A DNA stretch of 64,000 nucleotides. Source: Bacillus sp. B15-48. GTDB lineage: Bacteria; Bacillota; Bacilli; Bacillales; Cytobacillaceae. The translations under genes were made by a program, and so were the position numbers. The notes beneath the pieces were generated by a model. It worked only from the letters and a program-made list of their open reading frames with translations. It made no database searches and was not told where the DNA came from. The stretch is from contig NZ_WOFU01000003.1 of assembly GCF_016879755.1 (NCBI RefSeq), positions 248,001-312,000 on the forward strand, written 5' to 3'. Shown piece after piece: positions 1 through 8,722 of this stretch (within the stretch, counting starts at the first letter, position 1; each line of letters opens with the position of its first letter).

Positions 1-43
1 ACTGTTTTTCAACGTCCTTTACATCAATCATTACTTCTGTCAC
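1..43 (-). CDS. N-terminal start of a clipped gene, possibly ABC transporter ATPase
   Basis: Only the first 14 codons are in the window. A GTG start at 43 is preceded by a strong AAGGGGG ribosome binding site six bases away. The peptide begins MTEVMIDVKDVEKQ, which resembles the first beta strand of ABC transporter ATPases (an I-x-V-K-x-V-E-K pattern before the aromatic stacking residue). The family assignment is inference from 14 residues; no Walker motif is visible. The gene runs leftwards out of the window. Confidence 0.4.
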   Translation of the reverse strand, partial: MTEVMIDVKDVEKQ

Positions 44-242
44 ACTTATTCCCCCTTGCCGACCAAACATTAAATTCCTATAAGTTTAGTTGGTTTTAGG
101 TTATTTTATTATACTTCATTCAAAAAAACAACTATATATTTTCACTTTTCGCAATGTAATAATAATATTTTCAGAGAAAAGGAAGACCACTGACGATAAG
201 GGATACAGAATCTATCTTTATTTCACTAATTTCTATAGAAAA

Positions 243-278
243 AACCCTTTTGCTTTATAAACAAAAGGGTTCCTTTTT
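243..278 (-). terminator. Rho-independent terminator
   Basis: A perfect 10-bp stem (243-252 with 262-271) is followed on the minus strand by a T-rich run, so it ends the SGNH hydrolase transcript. A shorter T run on the plus side could make it bidirectional. Confidence 0.75.
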
Positions 279-310
279 GGTGAAGATGTTTCTGGGTAAT
301 TTAATTTCGC

Positions 311-1297
311 TCATTCATTGACCAGATTTTCTGGGATAATCTCTGTTTCTAAACTAATTTCTTCCAAGCTTTCTAAAACACGCTTTGCCATTTGTTTATA
401 GCCACTCGTGTTTGGGTGAAAATAATCATCAGCCAACACTACGTCGGATTCAATAAATAAGTCATCAATTGGTATAAAAGAAACATTATTAAAATCTTCG
501 GTTACGGTTTCACTCGCCTTGTTCCAATCATTCATAATCATCCCTAATTCCGAAATCTCACTAAAATGTTCTTCGAATGGATTATAAAAACCGATGATAT
601 ATGTTTGCGCATCAGGATTTAATTCGTCTATTTTGTTAATAATCGTTCTTAATCTCTCAATATAACTCAGCTTTTCTTTTTCGAAAAGCTCAAGATGAAG
701 ATTCATGAAATGATCTTTTACCACCTTCATCACATCATTGGCCCCGATTGTAATTAAAATAATATCAGCTTTCGCAATTGAAGACGCAATTTCTTTATTA
801 TCCAGTCGTTTTAATAATTGGTCTGTACGGTTTCCCTTTTTTCCGTAGTTTTCTATCTTTATATTCGCATGATGATCTTCAAAAGTGTGATTGAGAATTC
901 CAACGTAACCACCACTTTCTGTTTCATCACCGATTCCTTCAGTGAGAGAATCACCAATTGCAACAATCTTTAAATCTTTTTTAAACAGATTGATCGTACC
1001 CTCAACGACTTCTCTAATTTTTTGTTTAATTTCTTCGGTTATTGTTCGTTTCTCAATTTCGTTATCTGCTTCTAGCTGTTCCCCTTCTTCAGTAGCAATG
1101 TCTATTACGTCATCCTCGATCGGTTCCTTTTCTTCAACTATAGGATCTTCAGCTCGATTCTCTAATTGTTCCGCCAATATTCCCGGAGGCTTTACGATTA
1201 CTGACTTTGTTTGATTAAACTCTGAAAAGGTTAAAAAGGAAAGGAAACAGACGATTAGCAAACTAGCAATAATAATCATTGCTTTCCTAGTTTTCAT
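311..1297 (-). CDS. SGNH/GDSL-family hydrolase, membrane-anchored or secreted
   Basis: Likely an extracytoplasmic esterase or lipase of the SGNH hydrolase fold; the Bacillus YpmR group is the nearest I recall. The start at 1297 is chosen because an AGGTG site lies about eight bases upstream and the product then begins with a basic MKTRKA followed by one hydrophobic segment (signal peptide or anchor). A longer in-frame ATG at 1363 would bury this segment. After an acidic Glu-rich linker the SGNH blocks appear in order: GDSLTEG (nucleophile Ser), a Gly in the GNRTDQL region, GAND, and a C-terminal DDYFHPN with the catalytic Asp/His pair. It is monocistronic, with its own terminator. The substrate cannot be told from sequence. 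Confidence 0.85.
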   Translation of the reverse strand: MKTRKAMIIIASLLIVCFLSFLTFSEFNQTKSVIVKPPGILAEQLENRAEDPIVEEKEPIEDDVIDIATEEGEQLEADNEIEKRTITEEIKQKIREVVEGTINLFKKDLKIVAIGDSLTEGIGDETESGGYVGILNHTFEDHHANIKIENYGKKGNRTDQLLKRLDNKEIASSIAKADIILITIGANDVMKVVKDHFMNLHLELFEKEKLSYIERLRTIINKIDELNPDAQTYIIGFYNPFEEHFSEISELGMIMNDWNKASETVTEDFNNVSFIPIDDLFIESDVVLADDYFHPNTSGYKQMAKRVLESLEEISLETEIIPENLVNE

Positions 1298-1443
1298 GAT
1301 GACAACACACCTATCATTTTCATAGAATTCGATTCCATTTGGCAAGTAGTTATTTTTGTGCACGCTTGCTTAGAAATGGGGCAATTTAATTTATTTTAGC
1401 ACGAAATTAAAACGATGCGAAAGATAACAAATTATAGAAAATT

Positions 1444-2208
1444 CTAAGATAAAAGCTCGATCTCAAATTGAGGAGAAAGAACATCCATTTTTTCTAAATC
1501 CCATTCAAAATATAAAATCGCCGATTCCTTGGATTGGTGTGAGAGGAGTCGTTTTCCGTCCTTGATGACCATACTTTCTGCTGCCCAAAAGGAAACCGTC
1601 TCATCTTCCCCGGTGCGATTACAAACAAATAAACATAGTCCGGTATCGATTGACCTTTGTTCCCACTCGCCATTTGGACCGCATGAACCTGGCCCCCAAG
1701 CGGATGGAGCAACAAGAATTTCTGCTCCTTTATCTAATAGTGAATCGGCATATTTTTTTGTATAGGAATCGGCGCAGATCAAAACACCGACATTCACATC
1801 CCCTAGCTCAATTGGCTCAAGATAATCGCCTGATGTTGACCAATCATCTATGATACTCGTAATCTTTCTTTGTTTCCCTATTATATTTCCCTGTCGATTA
1901 ATTACAAATACAGAATTATAAAGTTCTCCATTTCCCCCCTTTTCAGGACATCCAAGAAATACATTTACATTTCGGGATTGAACGAACGAACAGAATTTCG
2001 TCATCCATTCGTTTGGTTGTTGGTCAATCCAATCTGTGCCAATTTTAGAGGAAAACTGCAGCCCGCTAACAGCCAATTCAGGTGTGACAATCCAATCGAC
2101 ATTTTTTTCCGAAGCACGTTTGACCGCTTTTTCAATAAGAGCTTGATTATAGTGAATATCCCCCGCAATAGGCAACAAATGCAATAAAGCCACGCTTAAC
2201 TTCCTCAT
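1444..2208 (-). CDS. Carbon-nitrogen hydrolase (nitrilase superfamily)
   Basis: A cytoplasmic amidase-type enzyme that would cleave a non-peptide C-N bond through a Cys nucleophile. The E-K-C triad is visible: Glu in TPELAVSG near residue 43, Lys in the GKQRKITS segment, and Cys in VGVLICADSY. The length of 254 residues is normal for the small branch of the family. The start at 2208 (MRKLSVALL) has AAGGAG six bases upstream; the in-frame ATG five codons earlier overlaps that site and is less likely. The substrate (omega-amide, carbamoyl-putrescine or other) is not resolvable. It stands alone between genes of unrelated function. Confidence 0.8.
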   Translation of the reverse strand: MRKLSVALLHLLPIAGDIHYNQALIEKAVKRASEKNVDWIVTPELAVSGLQFSSKIGTDWIDQQPNEWMTKFCSFVQSRNVNVFLGCPEKGGNGELYNSVFVINRQGNIIGKQRKITSIIDDWSTSGDYLEPIELGDVNVGVLICADSYTKKYADSLLDKGAEILVAPSAWGPGSCGPNGEWEQRSIDTGLCLFVCNRTGEDETVSFWAAESMVIKDGKRLLSHQSKESAILYFEWDLEKMDVLSPQFEIELLS

Positions 2209-2264
2209 GATTGACTCCTTCATTTCTCCAATTACATGAAATTATATTTTCTACTTTGTTTAGA

Positions 2265-2296
2265 AAAAGGGCAATCCTATCTTTTGTAGGATTGCC
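2265..2296 (-). terminator. Rho-independent terminator
   Basis: A perfect 10-bp stem (2270-2279 with 2287-2296) and a minus-strand T run directly downstream of the MDR oxidoreductase gene at 2320. Confidence 0.8.
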
Positions 2297-2319
2297 GAGA
2301 TATTCAAATCTCCCAATTC

Positions 2320-3315
2320 TTAGTCGATTAAGAAACCGATTTTACCTAATTGAACAGCTTGATCCATTCGTTTAAATGCTTGTTCAAATTGATCTAATGG
2401 ATACATTCGGTCAATAATAGGTTTGATTTTATGCGTTTCAATAAAATTCAGCATTTCCTTATATTCTTCCGCACTCCCCATCGTTGTTCCTAAAAGATTG
2501 AACTGTCCATAGAAAAAATTACGGAGATTTATTTGAACCTCATCCCCTGCAGAAGCCCCAAATGTAACGATTGTCCCTCCTGGGCGAAGTTGATCAAGCG
2601 ACTTATTGAATGTAGCGGCTCCAACGGATTCAATAATGACATCCACTTTTTCACCGCCTAGTGCTTTACCCCAATCTTCTTCATTGCTATTAATCGCTTT
2701 GTCAGCGCCTAATTCAAGTGCTTTTTGACATTTATCCATCGAGCGAGAAGTCACATACACAGTTGCCCCTACCGCTTTTGCAAATTGCAATAAAAACGTC
2801 GCTACGCCACTACCGATTCCAGGGATCAGCACCTTCATATCCCCATCTACTCGTGCTCTTGTGAACAATGCCCGATAGGCTGTTAGCGCAGCTAATGACA
2901 ATACACCAGCTTCTTCCCATGTTAAGTACGAAGGCTTATGGACGACATTATCTACAGGGACAACGACCTTTTCTGCGAAAGTCCCGTGGAAAGGAAGACC
3001 TAAAATTTCAAAACCAGCAGGTGGAGCATCACTCTTTTCCTTCCAACCAAGGCCTGGGTTTATTATTACTTCATCGCCCACCTGAACATTCAAAACTCCT
3101 TCGCCAACAGCTTCAATGATTCCGGCTCCGTCAGAACCGATAATAAGCGGTGGGTCAGTTGGGTTATGACGATTAAGAACGAATAGATCACGGTGATTGA
3201 GTCCGGCTGTTTTTAATTTCACCGTCACCTCGCCAGTTTTTGGCTGTTGCTCCTCTATAGCACAAAAATTAAGTCCGTCAAAACCTGTTTTCCCTTCATG
3301 AACGACTGCTCTCAT
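2320..3315 (-). CDS. Zinc-type alcohol dehydrogenase-like / quinone oxidoreductase (MDR family, YogA-like)
   Basis: Medium-chain dehydrogenase/reductase of 331 residues. The N-terminal GroES-like domain has the usual NHRDLFVLNR and GSDGAGIIEAVGEGV segments. The Rossmann half has a GIGSGVATFLLQFAK nucleotide-binding turn near residue 165, consistent with NADP(H). The four structural-zinc cysteines of classical alcohol dehydrogenases are absent, so a zinc-free reductase is likelier than a true alcohol dehydrogenase. The start at 3315 has TAGGAG about nine bases upstream. It is monocistronic with its own terminator. The substrate (enoyl or quinone compound) is unknown. Confidence 0.8.
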   Translation of the reverse strand: MRAVVHEGKTGFDGLNFCAIEEQQPKTGEVTVKLKTAGLNHRDLFVLNRHNPTDPPLIIGSDGAGIIEAVGEGVLNVQVGDEVIINPGLGWKEKSDAPPAGFEILGLPFHGTFAEKVVVPVDNVVHKPSYLTWEEAGVLSLAALTAYRALFTRARVDGDMKVLIPGIGSGVATFLLQFAKAVGATVYVTSRSMDKCQKALELGADKAINSNEEDWGKALGGEKVDVIIESVGAATFNKSLDQLRPGGTIVTFGASAGDEVQINLRNFFYGQFNLLGTTMGSAEEYKEMLNFIETHKIKPIIDRMYPLDQFEQAFKRMDQAVQLGKIGFLID

Positions 3316-3521
3316 CTAGATCCACTCCTACGTTTTATCATTTCTTTTATTTATTCTGCATTAAGGTTATCCTAGTGACAAAGTTAACCATATATCTAAT
3401 TTAACATATATACCGTTTCCCCTCGAGTGGATGCTTTAATCTTAAATTATGTAGAACATAGAGAATTCTTCTATTTCCAAAAATATTAATGTAAAATGGC
3501 TTAAAGAGGAGGAAGAGAAAA

Positions 3522-4145
3522 GTGGATTTTTTAACAATCGTATCTTTTTTAGGTGTAGCCACTCTCCTGACTTTAATGCCAGGACCAGATAATTTATTTG
3601 TTTTGGCACAAAGTATCGCCAAGGGGAAAAATGCAGGTATTTCAACCGCTCTCGGTTTATGTACAGGACTTTTAGGCCACATCGCGGCTGCCACCATTGG
3701 GATTACCGCAATCATTTATCAATCAGCATTAGCGTTTGCCATTGTCAAATACGCCGGGGCTGCTTACTTATTATATTTAGCTTATAAGTCTTTTCGCTCA
3801 AAAGACTCTGATCTAAAACTAGCGAGTGAGAACTCCTTAAGTTACAAGTCTTTATATAAAAAAGGGATTATAATGAATCTACTAAACCCAAAGGTTTCGT
3901 TGTTTTTCTTGGCACTGTTTCCACAATTCATTCATTATGAAGCTGGTTATGTTTCTCTGCAAATGCTTGTTTATGGCGCTTTATTTTTGCTTCAAGCTTT
4001 CGTAATTTTTGTTTTCATCAGCATCTTTGCAAGCAAAATTGGATCATATTTACGAAAAAGTCCTTCGTTTTCAAGAAAAATGAACTTAGTTCAAGGTTCA
4101 TTGTTGACATTGATTGGGTTAAATATCGCTTTTAGTCAGAAATAG
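3522..4145 (+). CDS. LysE/RhtB family exporter
   Basis: An inner-membrane amino acid or metabolite exporter of 207 residues with five to six hydrophobic segments. The N-terminal signature TLMPGPDNLFVLAQS is the hallmark of the RhtB/LysE family. A later KKGIIMNLLNPKVSLFFLALFP segment is the second conserved motif. The start is a GTG at 3522, chosen because GAGGAGG ends nine bases upstream. It is monocistronic, with a strong plus-strand terminator right after the stop. The family exports amino acids such as homoserine, threonine, leucine or lysine; the substrate here is unknown. Confidence 0.88.
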   Translation: MDFLTIVSFLGVATLLTLMPGPDNLFVLAQSIAKGKNAGISTALGLCTGLLGHIAAATIGITAIIYQSALAFAIVKYAGAAYLLYLAYKSFRSKDSDLKLASENSLSYKSLYKKGIIMNLLNPKVSLFFLALFPQFIHYEAGYVSLQMLVYGALFLLQAFVIFVFISIFASKIGSYLRKSPSFSRKMNLVQGSLLTLIGLNIAFSQK

Positions 4146-4150
4146 CAAAC

Positions 4151-4190
4151 AGAGGAGGAAAATAAAGAATCCCTCCTCTATTTTTATTTT
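4151..4190 (+). terminator. Rho-independent terminator
   Basis: Stem AGAGGAGG (4151-4158) pairs with CCTCCTCT (4172-4179) and is followed by ATTTTTATTTTT; it ends the LysE gene. Confidence 0.85.
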
Positions 4191-4244
4191 TAGATTGGAA
4201 AAATTCTAAGTTTACATCAGCAGTCAATTCATTCATTTATTCAT

Positions 4245-5120
4245 TTATTTCGCAAAGGGAACATTTAATAACTCAGGTATTGTAACAAACTCATATCCTT
4301 GCTCCTGCAATGTCGGGATAATTTGGTGAAGCGACTCAATGGTATTCGTTCGATCTCCATCCCAATCTGCTCCATCATGCATAAGAATAATAGCACCTGG
4401 ATGAATTTGGTCTAAAACGTTTGAAGCAATGATTTCTGGTGGGTCTTCTTGCCAATCTAATGAATCAACTGACCAACCGATAATCAGGTATTGCATTTCA
4501 GCAAGCTTTTCGACCAATTCATTGTATAGAAAACCATATGGCGGACGGAAAAGACTTGTTCGAAACCCAAGAATTTCATTAAGAACATCTTCCGTTCTTG
4601 TTACTTCCCTCTCTAGTGTTGGAATATCCGCTTCTTTTACAAGATTCGGATGGAAGTATGTATGATTCCCAATTACATGACCTTCATTATTCATCCGTTC
4701 CACGATTTCAGGATAAGCAATTGCCCGTGATCCCATCAAGAAGAACGTACCAGGTACATTGTACTGTTTTAGTACATTTAATACATCCTCTGTAAACCTT
4801 GGGTCTGGGCCATCATCAAAGGTTAATGCGATTCGATTTTGAATAGTAGGTCCTTGTAAAATAAATATGTTAGGAAACTGTTGCTGTAAAATGTTCATAT
4901 CGACAGGCTGCTGTCGATGTCGTTCTTGTTCTTCTGATCCTCCTTTAAGATTTGGAAATTCTCCCTCACGCTTTTCAGTCCTGTCTTTTTTCCACCATGC
5001 AGGTTCATCAACCACCTCGTTACCCTCGGTCAGTTCATTCGCATGGGCGATGACCCCCGATATGGGAAAGCATAAAAAAAGGACAACAATAACTATCGAC
5101 TTCATCAGTCTCTCTTTCAT
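4245..5120 (-). CDS. Secreted polysaccharide deacetylase (NodB domain)
   Basis: Carbohydrate esterase family 4 enzyme that would remove acetyl groups from cell-wall glycans (peptidoglycan or another N-acetylated polymer). The N-terminus has a basic start and a hydrophobic stretch ending near ISGVIAHA, a likely signal peptide. A charged linker of about 60 residues follows. The NodB motifs are present in order: TFDDGP (catalytic and metal Asp), HTYFHPN (metal His pair), RPPYG (motif 3), SVDSLDW and an ILMHDGADW motif. An AGGAG site lies eight bases before the ATG at 5120. Whether it serves the vegetative wall or the spore cortex cannot be decided. Confidence 0.88.
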   Translation of the reverse strand: MKERLMKSIVIVVLFLCFPISGVIAHANELTEGNEVVDEPAWWKKDRTEKREGEFPNLKGGSEEQERHRQQPVDMNILQQQFPNIFILQGPTIQNRIALTFDDGPDPRFTEDVLNVLKQYNVPGTFFLMGSRAIAYPEIVERMNNEGHVIGNHTYFHPNLVKEADIPTLEREVTRTEDVLNEILGFRTSLFRPPYGFLYNELVEKLAEMQYLIIGWSVDSLDWQEDPPEIIASNVLDQIHPGAIILMHDGADWDGDRTNTIESLHQIIPTLQEQGYEFVTIPELLNVPFAK

Positions 5121-5245
5121 CTATTCATCTCCTACTAAATAGTCTTTCAACGTTATTTTTAATAAATAAGAAGGGTTTATTCATTTAAAAAAAGAAAAGA
5201 TAAATAAGGATGAAATTAGCACCATTTTGCATTGGAGGAGTTCGA

Positions 5246-5686
5246 ATGAATTTAATCGTTTATTTAGCAGGGCAGATTCATGATAATTGGAGAGAGGAGG
5301 TAGTGAGGAAAGCCGAGGAAAAGAATCTCCCGTTAACTTTTGTCGGGCCACAAACAAACCATGACCGCTCAGATGATATTGGTGAGGCAATCCTCGGGAA
5401 ACAACCAAGCAATTTATATAAGGATGATACTGCTTCTGATATTAATAATTTTAGAACACAAGTATTAATGCAAAAATCGGATATCGTCATCGCCTTATTC
5501 GGTGAAAAATATAAACAATGGAATACAGCAATGGATGCAAGCATGGCCATTGCTATGAATAAACCGACGATCATCATCAGACCTGAATCATTCATTCATC
5601 CCTTAAAAGAGCTCTCTAATAAAGCGAATGTCACGGTAGAAACCACCGACCAAGCGCTTGACGTTATCAGTTATATTTTTGAGTAG
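5246..5686 (+). CDS. ytoQ: YtoQ family protein
   Basis: A conserved Bacillus cytoplasmic protein with a nucleoside-2-deoxyribosyltransferase-like Rossmann fold by family knowledge; its reaction is unestablished. The product begins MNLIVYLAGQIHDNWRE and carries the very conserved KDDTASDINNFRT and ALFGEKYKQWNTAMDAS segments by which I recognise it. The ATG at 5246 follows GGAGGAG by seven bases; an upstream in-frame ATG at 5210 lacks a site. Length is 146 residues. It is monocistronic, with a large stem-loop after the stop. Confidence 0.85.
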   Translation: MNLIVYLAGQIHDNWREEVVRKAEEKNLPLTFVGPQTNHDRSDDIGEAILGKQPSNLYKDDTASDINNFRTQVLMQKSDIVIALFGEKYKQWNTAMDASMAIAMNKPTIIIRPESFIHPLKELSNKANVTVETTDQALDVISYIFE

Positions 5687-5692
5687 TCTATG

Positions 5693-5752
5693 AATAAGCC
5701 CGACAAGGATACAGCAGCATATGTGCGCAGTAAATACCTTGTCTGGCTTATT
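5693..5752 (+). terminator. Long stem-loop after ytoQ, weak terminator
   Basis: AATAAGCC and CGACAAGG (5693-5708) pair with CCTTGTCT and GGCTTATT (5737-5752) except for one position, with a 28-base loop. There is only a weak T run, so the terminator role is uncertain. Confidence 0.4.
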
Positions 5753-5812
5753 TAGCCTGAATTTCTAGCGACGAATAGCAAATTTAATTCTATTCATCCT
5801 GTTTGTCTTCAA

Positions 5813-6052
5813 TTAAGGCCACTTGATTCCGGCATTTAAAGGGCAACCACCCACATATTGTTCCCTAGGTGTATAATGAATCGGTAGATACGAAGCTGGG
5901 CTTCCATGAATCGTGTAATGTGTGTGAGTTGGATGAAGTGCTTGCCATGTATGAGGAACGATAAACGGCTGATGACCCTGAGGATAAATATAATGTGCTT
6001 GGCCATAGCCAGGGTGTCCAGTATAGGCACCTGTGATAACAGTAATCGTCAT
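5813..6052 (-). CDS. Small His/Tyr/Pro/Gly-rich protein, unknown
   Basis: An unrecognised 79-residue protein with many His, Tyr, Pro, Thr and Gly residues and pieces such as TGHPGYGQAHYIYPQGHQP. No membrane segment or known motif was found. The start at 6052 (MTITVITGAY) has TGGAG nine bases upstream; the ATG at 6067 is possible. The composition resembles small spore-coat or exosporium proteins, and this is a spore former, but that is inference from composition only. Confidence 0.5.
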   Translation of the reverse strand: MTITVITGAYTGHPGYGQAHYIYPQGHQPFIVPHTWQALHPTHTHYTIHGSPASYLPIHYTPREQYVGGCPLNAGIKWP

Positions 6053-6143
6053 TTGTAACAACTCCATAAATGATTTTTCCTATTTTATGATTTCTTGTTG
6101 ATGAAGGTGTTTAAGCAATTGATGCTAAAACGACGATTACCAA

Positions 6144-6195
6144 AAATGCTCCATCTCCCTTGAATCGACGTAAGTAACAAGGAAACGGAGCATTT
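6144..6195 (-). terminator. Rho-independent terminator
   Basis: AAATGCTCC (6144-6152) pairs with GGAGCATTT (6187-6195), with an inner CCTTG/CAAGG pairing and a TTTTT run on the minus strand. It ends the unknown gene at 6228. Confidence 0.65.
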
Positions 6196-6227
6196 ACAAA
6201 TTCAACGTGGAGATTCTACTCCTGTTG

Positions 6228-6659
6228 CTAATCCATTTGTTTAAAGTCCTCTAACAAGATCGATAGGATCCCCTTACTTGCTGCTGAAACAAGTTGTTCT
6301 TTTGGAACGGGTCGTTTTTCCTCTTTTCTAGATTCTATCCCATTCCGATATACATATTTTCTACGGAGGACTCCTTTTTGCTGATTATAATAAAGAACAA
6401 ATCGTTTTAAATTTGATTTCATATCTGTATTTTTCCAAATAATATAAAATGACTTCTGGTCCTTCCATTCATCAACTGTAATCATCGAATAGAGTAAACT
6501 TAACTGTAAAATGTTAAAATCATTATTGAAAACTTTAACATCCGTTTCTATTGTCACTTTAGGTTGATCCATCGCTGGTAAAAATTCGTCCGTAACCCCA
6601 AATTGCTTAAGCTTTTCTATTAGTTGATTATAGCTAGTGATAGGAATCCTCCCCCTCAT
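6228..6659 (-). CDS. Hypothetical protein, 143 residues
   Basis: Not recognised. Hydrophilic and soluble, with a mixed alpha/beta composition and a basic Lys/Arg-rich second half (YNQQKGVLRRKYVYRNGIE). No signal peptide or membrane segment. The ATG at 6659 has a weak AGGAAA about eleven bases upstream; codons two to four themselves read as a purine-rich SD-like run. It has its own terminator downstream. Confidence 0.55.
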   Translation of the reverse strand: MRGRIPITSYNQLIEKLKQFGVTDEFLPAMDQPKVTIETDVKVFNNDFNILQLSLLYSMITVDEWKDQKSFYIIWKNTDMKSNLKRFVLYYNQQKGVLRRKYVYRNGIESRKEEKRPVPKEQLVSAASKGILSILLEDFKQMD

Positions 6660-6761
6660 ATTTTGAATTATTTCCTGTCACTTTTTACTATACCTGAAGT
6701 TCATATATGTTCGCTATAATTTTCCCTTATAGTCCTACTTTCCAATCATGACTTTTTCATG

Positions 6762-7502
6762 TTATTCAGATATAGATGCTCGTGAAACTTTCAAATATTG
6801 TCCATCACCTAAATTTACGCTATAGCGCCCCTCAAAATTCTCATTATCGACGATATTGCTTTTGCCAACTGGTCCAGTCATGACGGCAACATACCCTCTT
6901 CCATAACTCTCCATCACATACTGACCAGGATCGATATCTAATCCAGCCTTATAGTAACCAGCATCTTTAAAATCTTCAACATTATTTAGGGTTTCATAAA
7001 TTTCTTTCGCACCACTTACTTCTAGTTCGTCAAAAGCGTCGACGCTTATTAGTACTCCTTTTGTTTCTAAATTTCCCGCTTCATGAACATGAACATAGCC
7101 AAAACTATCAAAGTTTTCATTATCAATAATATTCCCACCTGAATCCTTTTCAACATAATATTTTCCGCTACCTTCAAACGATACAAAGGCATATTCTCCT
7201 GCAGGAATATCTCCTTTAATATAGTTTCCAGAATCATATACTTGTCCTGTTTCAATTAATTGGACGATTTTATTCACCATTGCTCTTTGCGGCGTTTCTT
7301 CGACCGGCTCATCTGGTTCTTCTATTTCAGCCGTTTCTTCCTCACTTACTGGATCTTCAGCTTCATCTGCCGCTTCAGAGTCTTCTACAGCCGTATCATT
7401 CTGAGTTTGCTCAATTTCATCATCATTTCCTGTCATCGCTATGAAAAGAACAAAAATTACAATTGCCCAAACCCACCACTTTTTATACCATGGTTTTTTC
7501 AT
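6762..7502 (-). CDS. Membrane-anchored protein with two tandem beta-rich repeats, unknown
   Basis: Not a family I can name. A short basic N-terminus (MKKPWYKKWW) precedes one membrane segment (about residues 9-25) and then a very acidic Glu/Asp linker to about residue 75. Two related repeats follow: the first has YIKGDIPAGEYAFVSFEG and NIIDNENFDSFG, the second YKAGLDIDPGQYVMESYG and NIVDNENFEGRYS. Both end in a strand with G-x-Y/L-K-x-S-type residues. The topology suggests an extracytoplasmic C-terminus. GGAGGG lies six bases before the ATG at 7502, so the start is secure. It is not in the thiamin operon, which ends at the 7643-7674 terminator. Confidence 0.65.
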   Translation of the reverse strand: MKKPWYKKWWVWAIVIFVLFIAMTGNDDEIEQTQNDTAVEDSEAADEAEDPVSEEETAEIEEPDEPVEETPQRAMVNKIVQLIETGQVYDSGNYIKGDIPAGEYAFVSFEGSGKYYVEKDSGGNIIDNENFDSFGYVHVHEAGNLETKGVLISVDAFDELEVSGAKEIYETLNNVEDFKDAGYYKAGLDIDPGQYVMESYGRGYVAVMTGPVGKSNIVDNENFEGRYSVNLGDGQYLKVSRASISE

Positions 7503-7642
7503 GAAAATCCCTCCGCTATTGCTTTGATTAATCCTTAGATTTCATATGTGAGTTTATTATCTCCGTGTTTCTTTGCAATATGAATGGATTTAACAAGTAA
7601 AAATGTAAGACTGTTACATAGAGGAAAGGTATACGGATAATA

Positions 7643-7674
7643 AAAATCAAGCTTGGTTGCCCAAGCTTGATTTT
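7643..7674 (-). terminator. Rho-independent terminator of the thiamin salvage operon
   Basis: A perfect 14-bp stem (7643-7656 with 7661-7674) and a TTGC loop, immediately after thiY on the minus strand. Confidence 0.8.
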
Positions 7675-7683
7675 CATTCAATC

Positions 7684-8718
7684 TTATTCAATATTTTCCA
7701 TGATCTCACTCAATTCTGGAACGGTTTCAATTAAACCAACTTCTTTTAACCAGTTAGATACCTCTTCCCAAGATTGTTCATCTTGAGAACCAAATTCTGC
7801 CCCATCCACTTCCATTTTTGGAAGTAAAATATGAATGCTTTCTGCCTCAACTTCTTCCACTAATGGGAAGTTTGCTTTATCTTGATTTGCTAATAAAATC
7901 TCAAGAGCCTCTTCTGGGTTTTCTTTCATGAAGTCATAGCCTTTTTTTGCTGCCTTCCAAAAGGATTGGATGGCGTCTTTTTCCTTTTCCCATGTCGCAT
8001 CACTCGTCACAAGTACAATTGCGTTATAATCAGGTACACCATAATCAATTGGATTAAAATAACGCGTTTCATAGCCTATATGACTTAATACAGGTACTTC
8101 GTGATTAATAAACGCACCAATGATCGCCTCTACATTTTCTGTTACTAGCGCTGGATTAAGCTCAAAACCGACATCAATCATATTGACTTTGCTAAACTCG
8201 CCTCCATCATGCGTAACCATCGTCTCAAGAATCGCTTCATTTAATGGAATTGCTGGATATCCTACTTTTCTGCCTTCCAAATCTTTTGGTGATTGAATCG
8301 TACTATCTGCTAAAATAACTAGGTGATTCAATGGTGAACGAACAATGTTTGCAATTGATTTTACAGGAACATTCTCATTCGCTCGTGCGACAATTACATC
8401 TGGTTGATAGTACAAACCTAACGTAATTTTATCAGCAGCAACGAGATTTAACGGGTCGGTTGGATTTGCTGGAAATTGAATATCAACCTTTACCCCTTCG
8501 TCCTCAAAATATCCTTTCTCTTCTGCTACATATAAATAACTATGAACCGCATTTGGGTACCAGTCGAGCATGATACTAACTTCCTTCAATTCTTCTACTT
8601 CCTTCTTTTCACCTGTATCGGTTTCATCCCGTTCTTCCTGCGCCGTGCTATCAGCCCCACATGCGGCTAATAGAAAGATCAAAAAAACCGCTGTACCTAT
8701 TCGTATTATCTTTTTCAT
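7684..8718 (-). CDS. thiY: Thiamin pyrimidine precursor ABC transporter, binding lipoprotein
   Basis: Extracytoplasmic solute-binding protein of the NMT1/THI5-like family, expected to capture N-formyl-4-amino-5-aminomethyl-2-methylpyrimidine (formyl-aminopyrimidine), a thiamin breakdown product. The signal peptide ends in a lipobox LAAC followed by an acidic linker, so it is a lipoprotein. The family segments MLDWYPNAVHSYLYVAEEKGYF and FPANPTDPLNLVAADK are present. It is the last gene of the operon, four bases after thiX. The substrate follows from family knowledge plus the ylmB and tenA neighbours and the TPP riboswitch. Confidence 0.9.
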   Translation of the reverse strand: MKKIIRIGTAVFLIFLLAACGADSTAQEERDETDTGEKKEVEELKEVSIMLDWYPNAVHSYLYVAEEKGYFEDEGVKVDIQFPANPTDPLNLVAADKITLGLYYQPDVIVARANENVPVKSIANIVRSPLNHLVILADSTIQSPKDLEGRKVGYPAIPLNEAILETMVTHDGGEFSKVNMIDVGFELNPALVTENVEAIIGAFINHEVPVLSHIGYETRYFNPIDYGVPDYNAIVLVTSDATWEKEKDAIQSFWKAAKKGYDFMKENPEEALEILLANQDKANFPLVEEVEAESIHILLPKMEVDGAEFGSQDEQSWEEVSNWLKEVGLIETVPELSEIMENIE

Positions 8719-8722
8719 GAGA

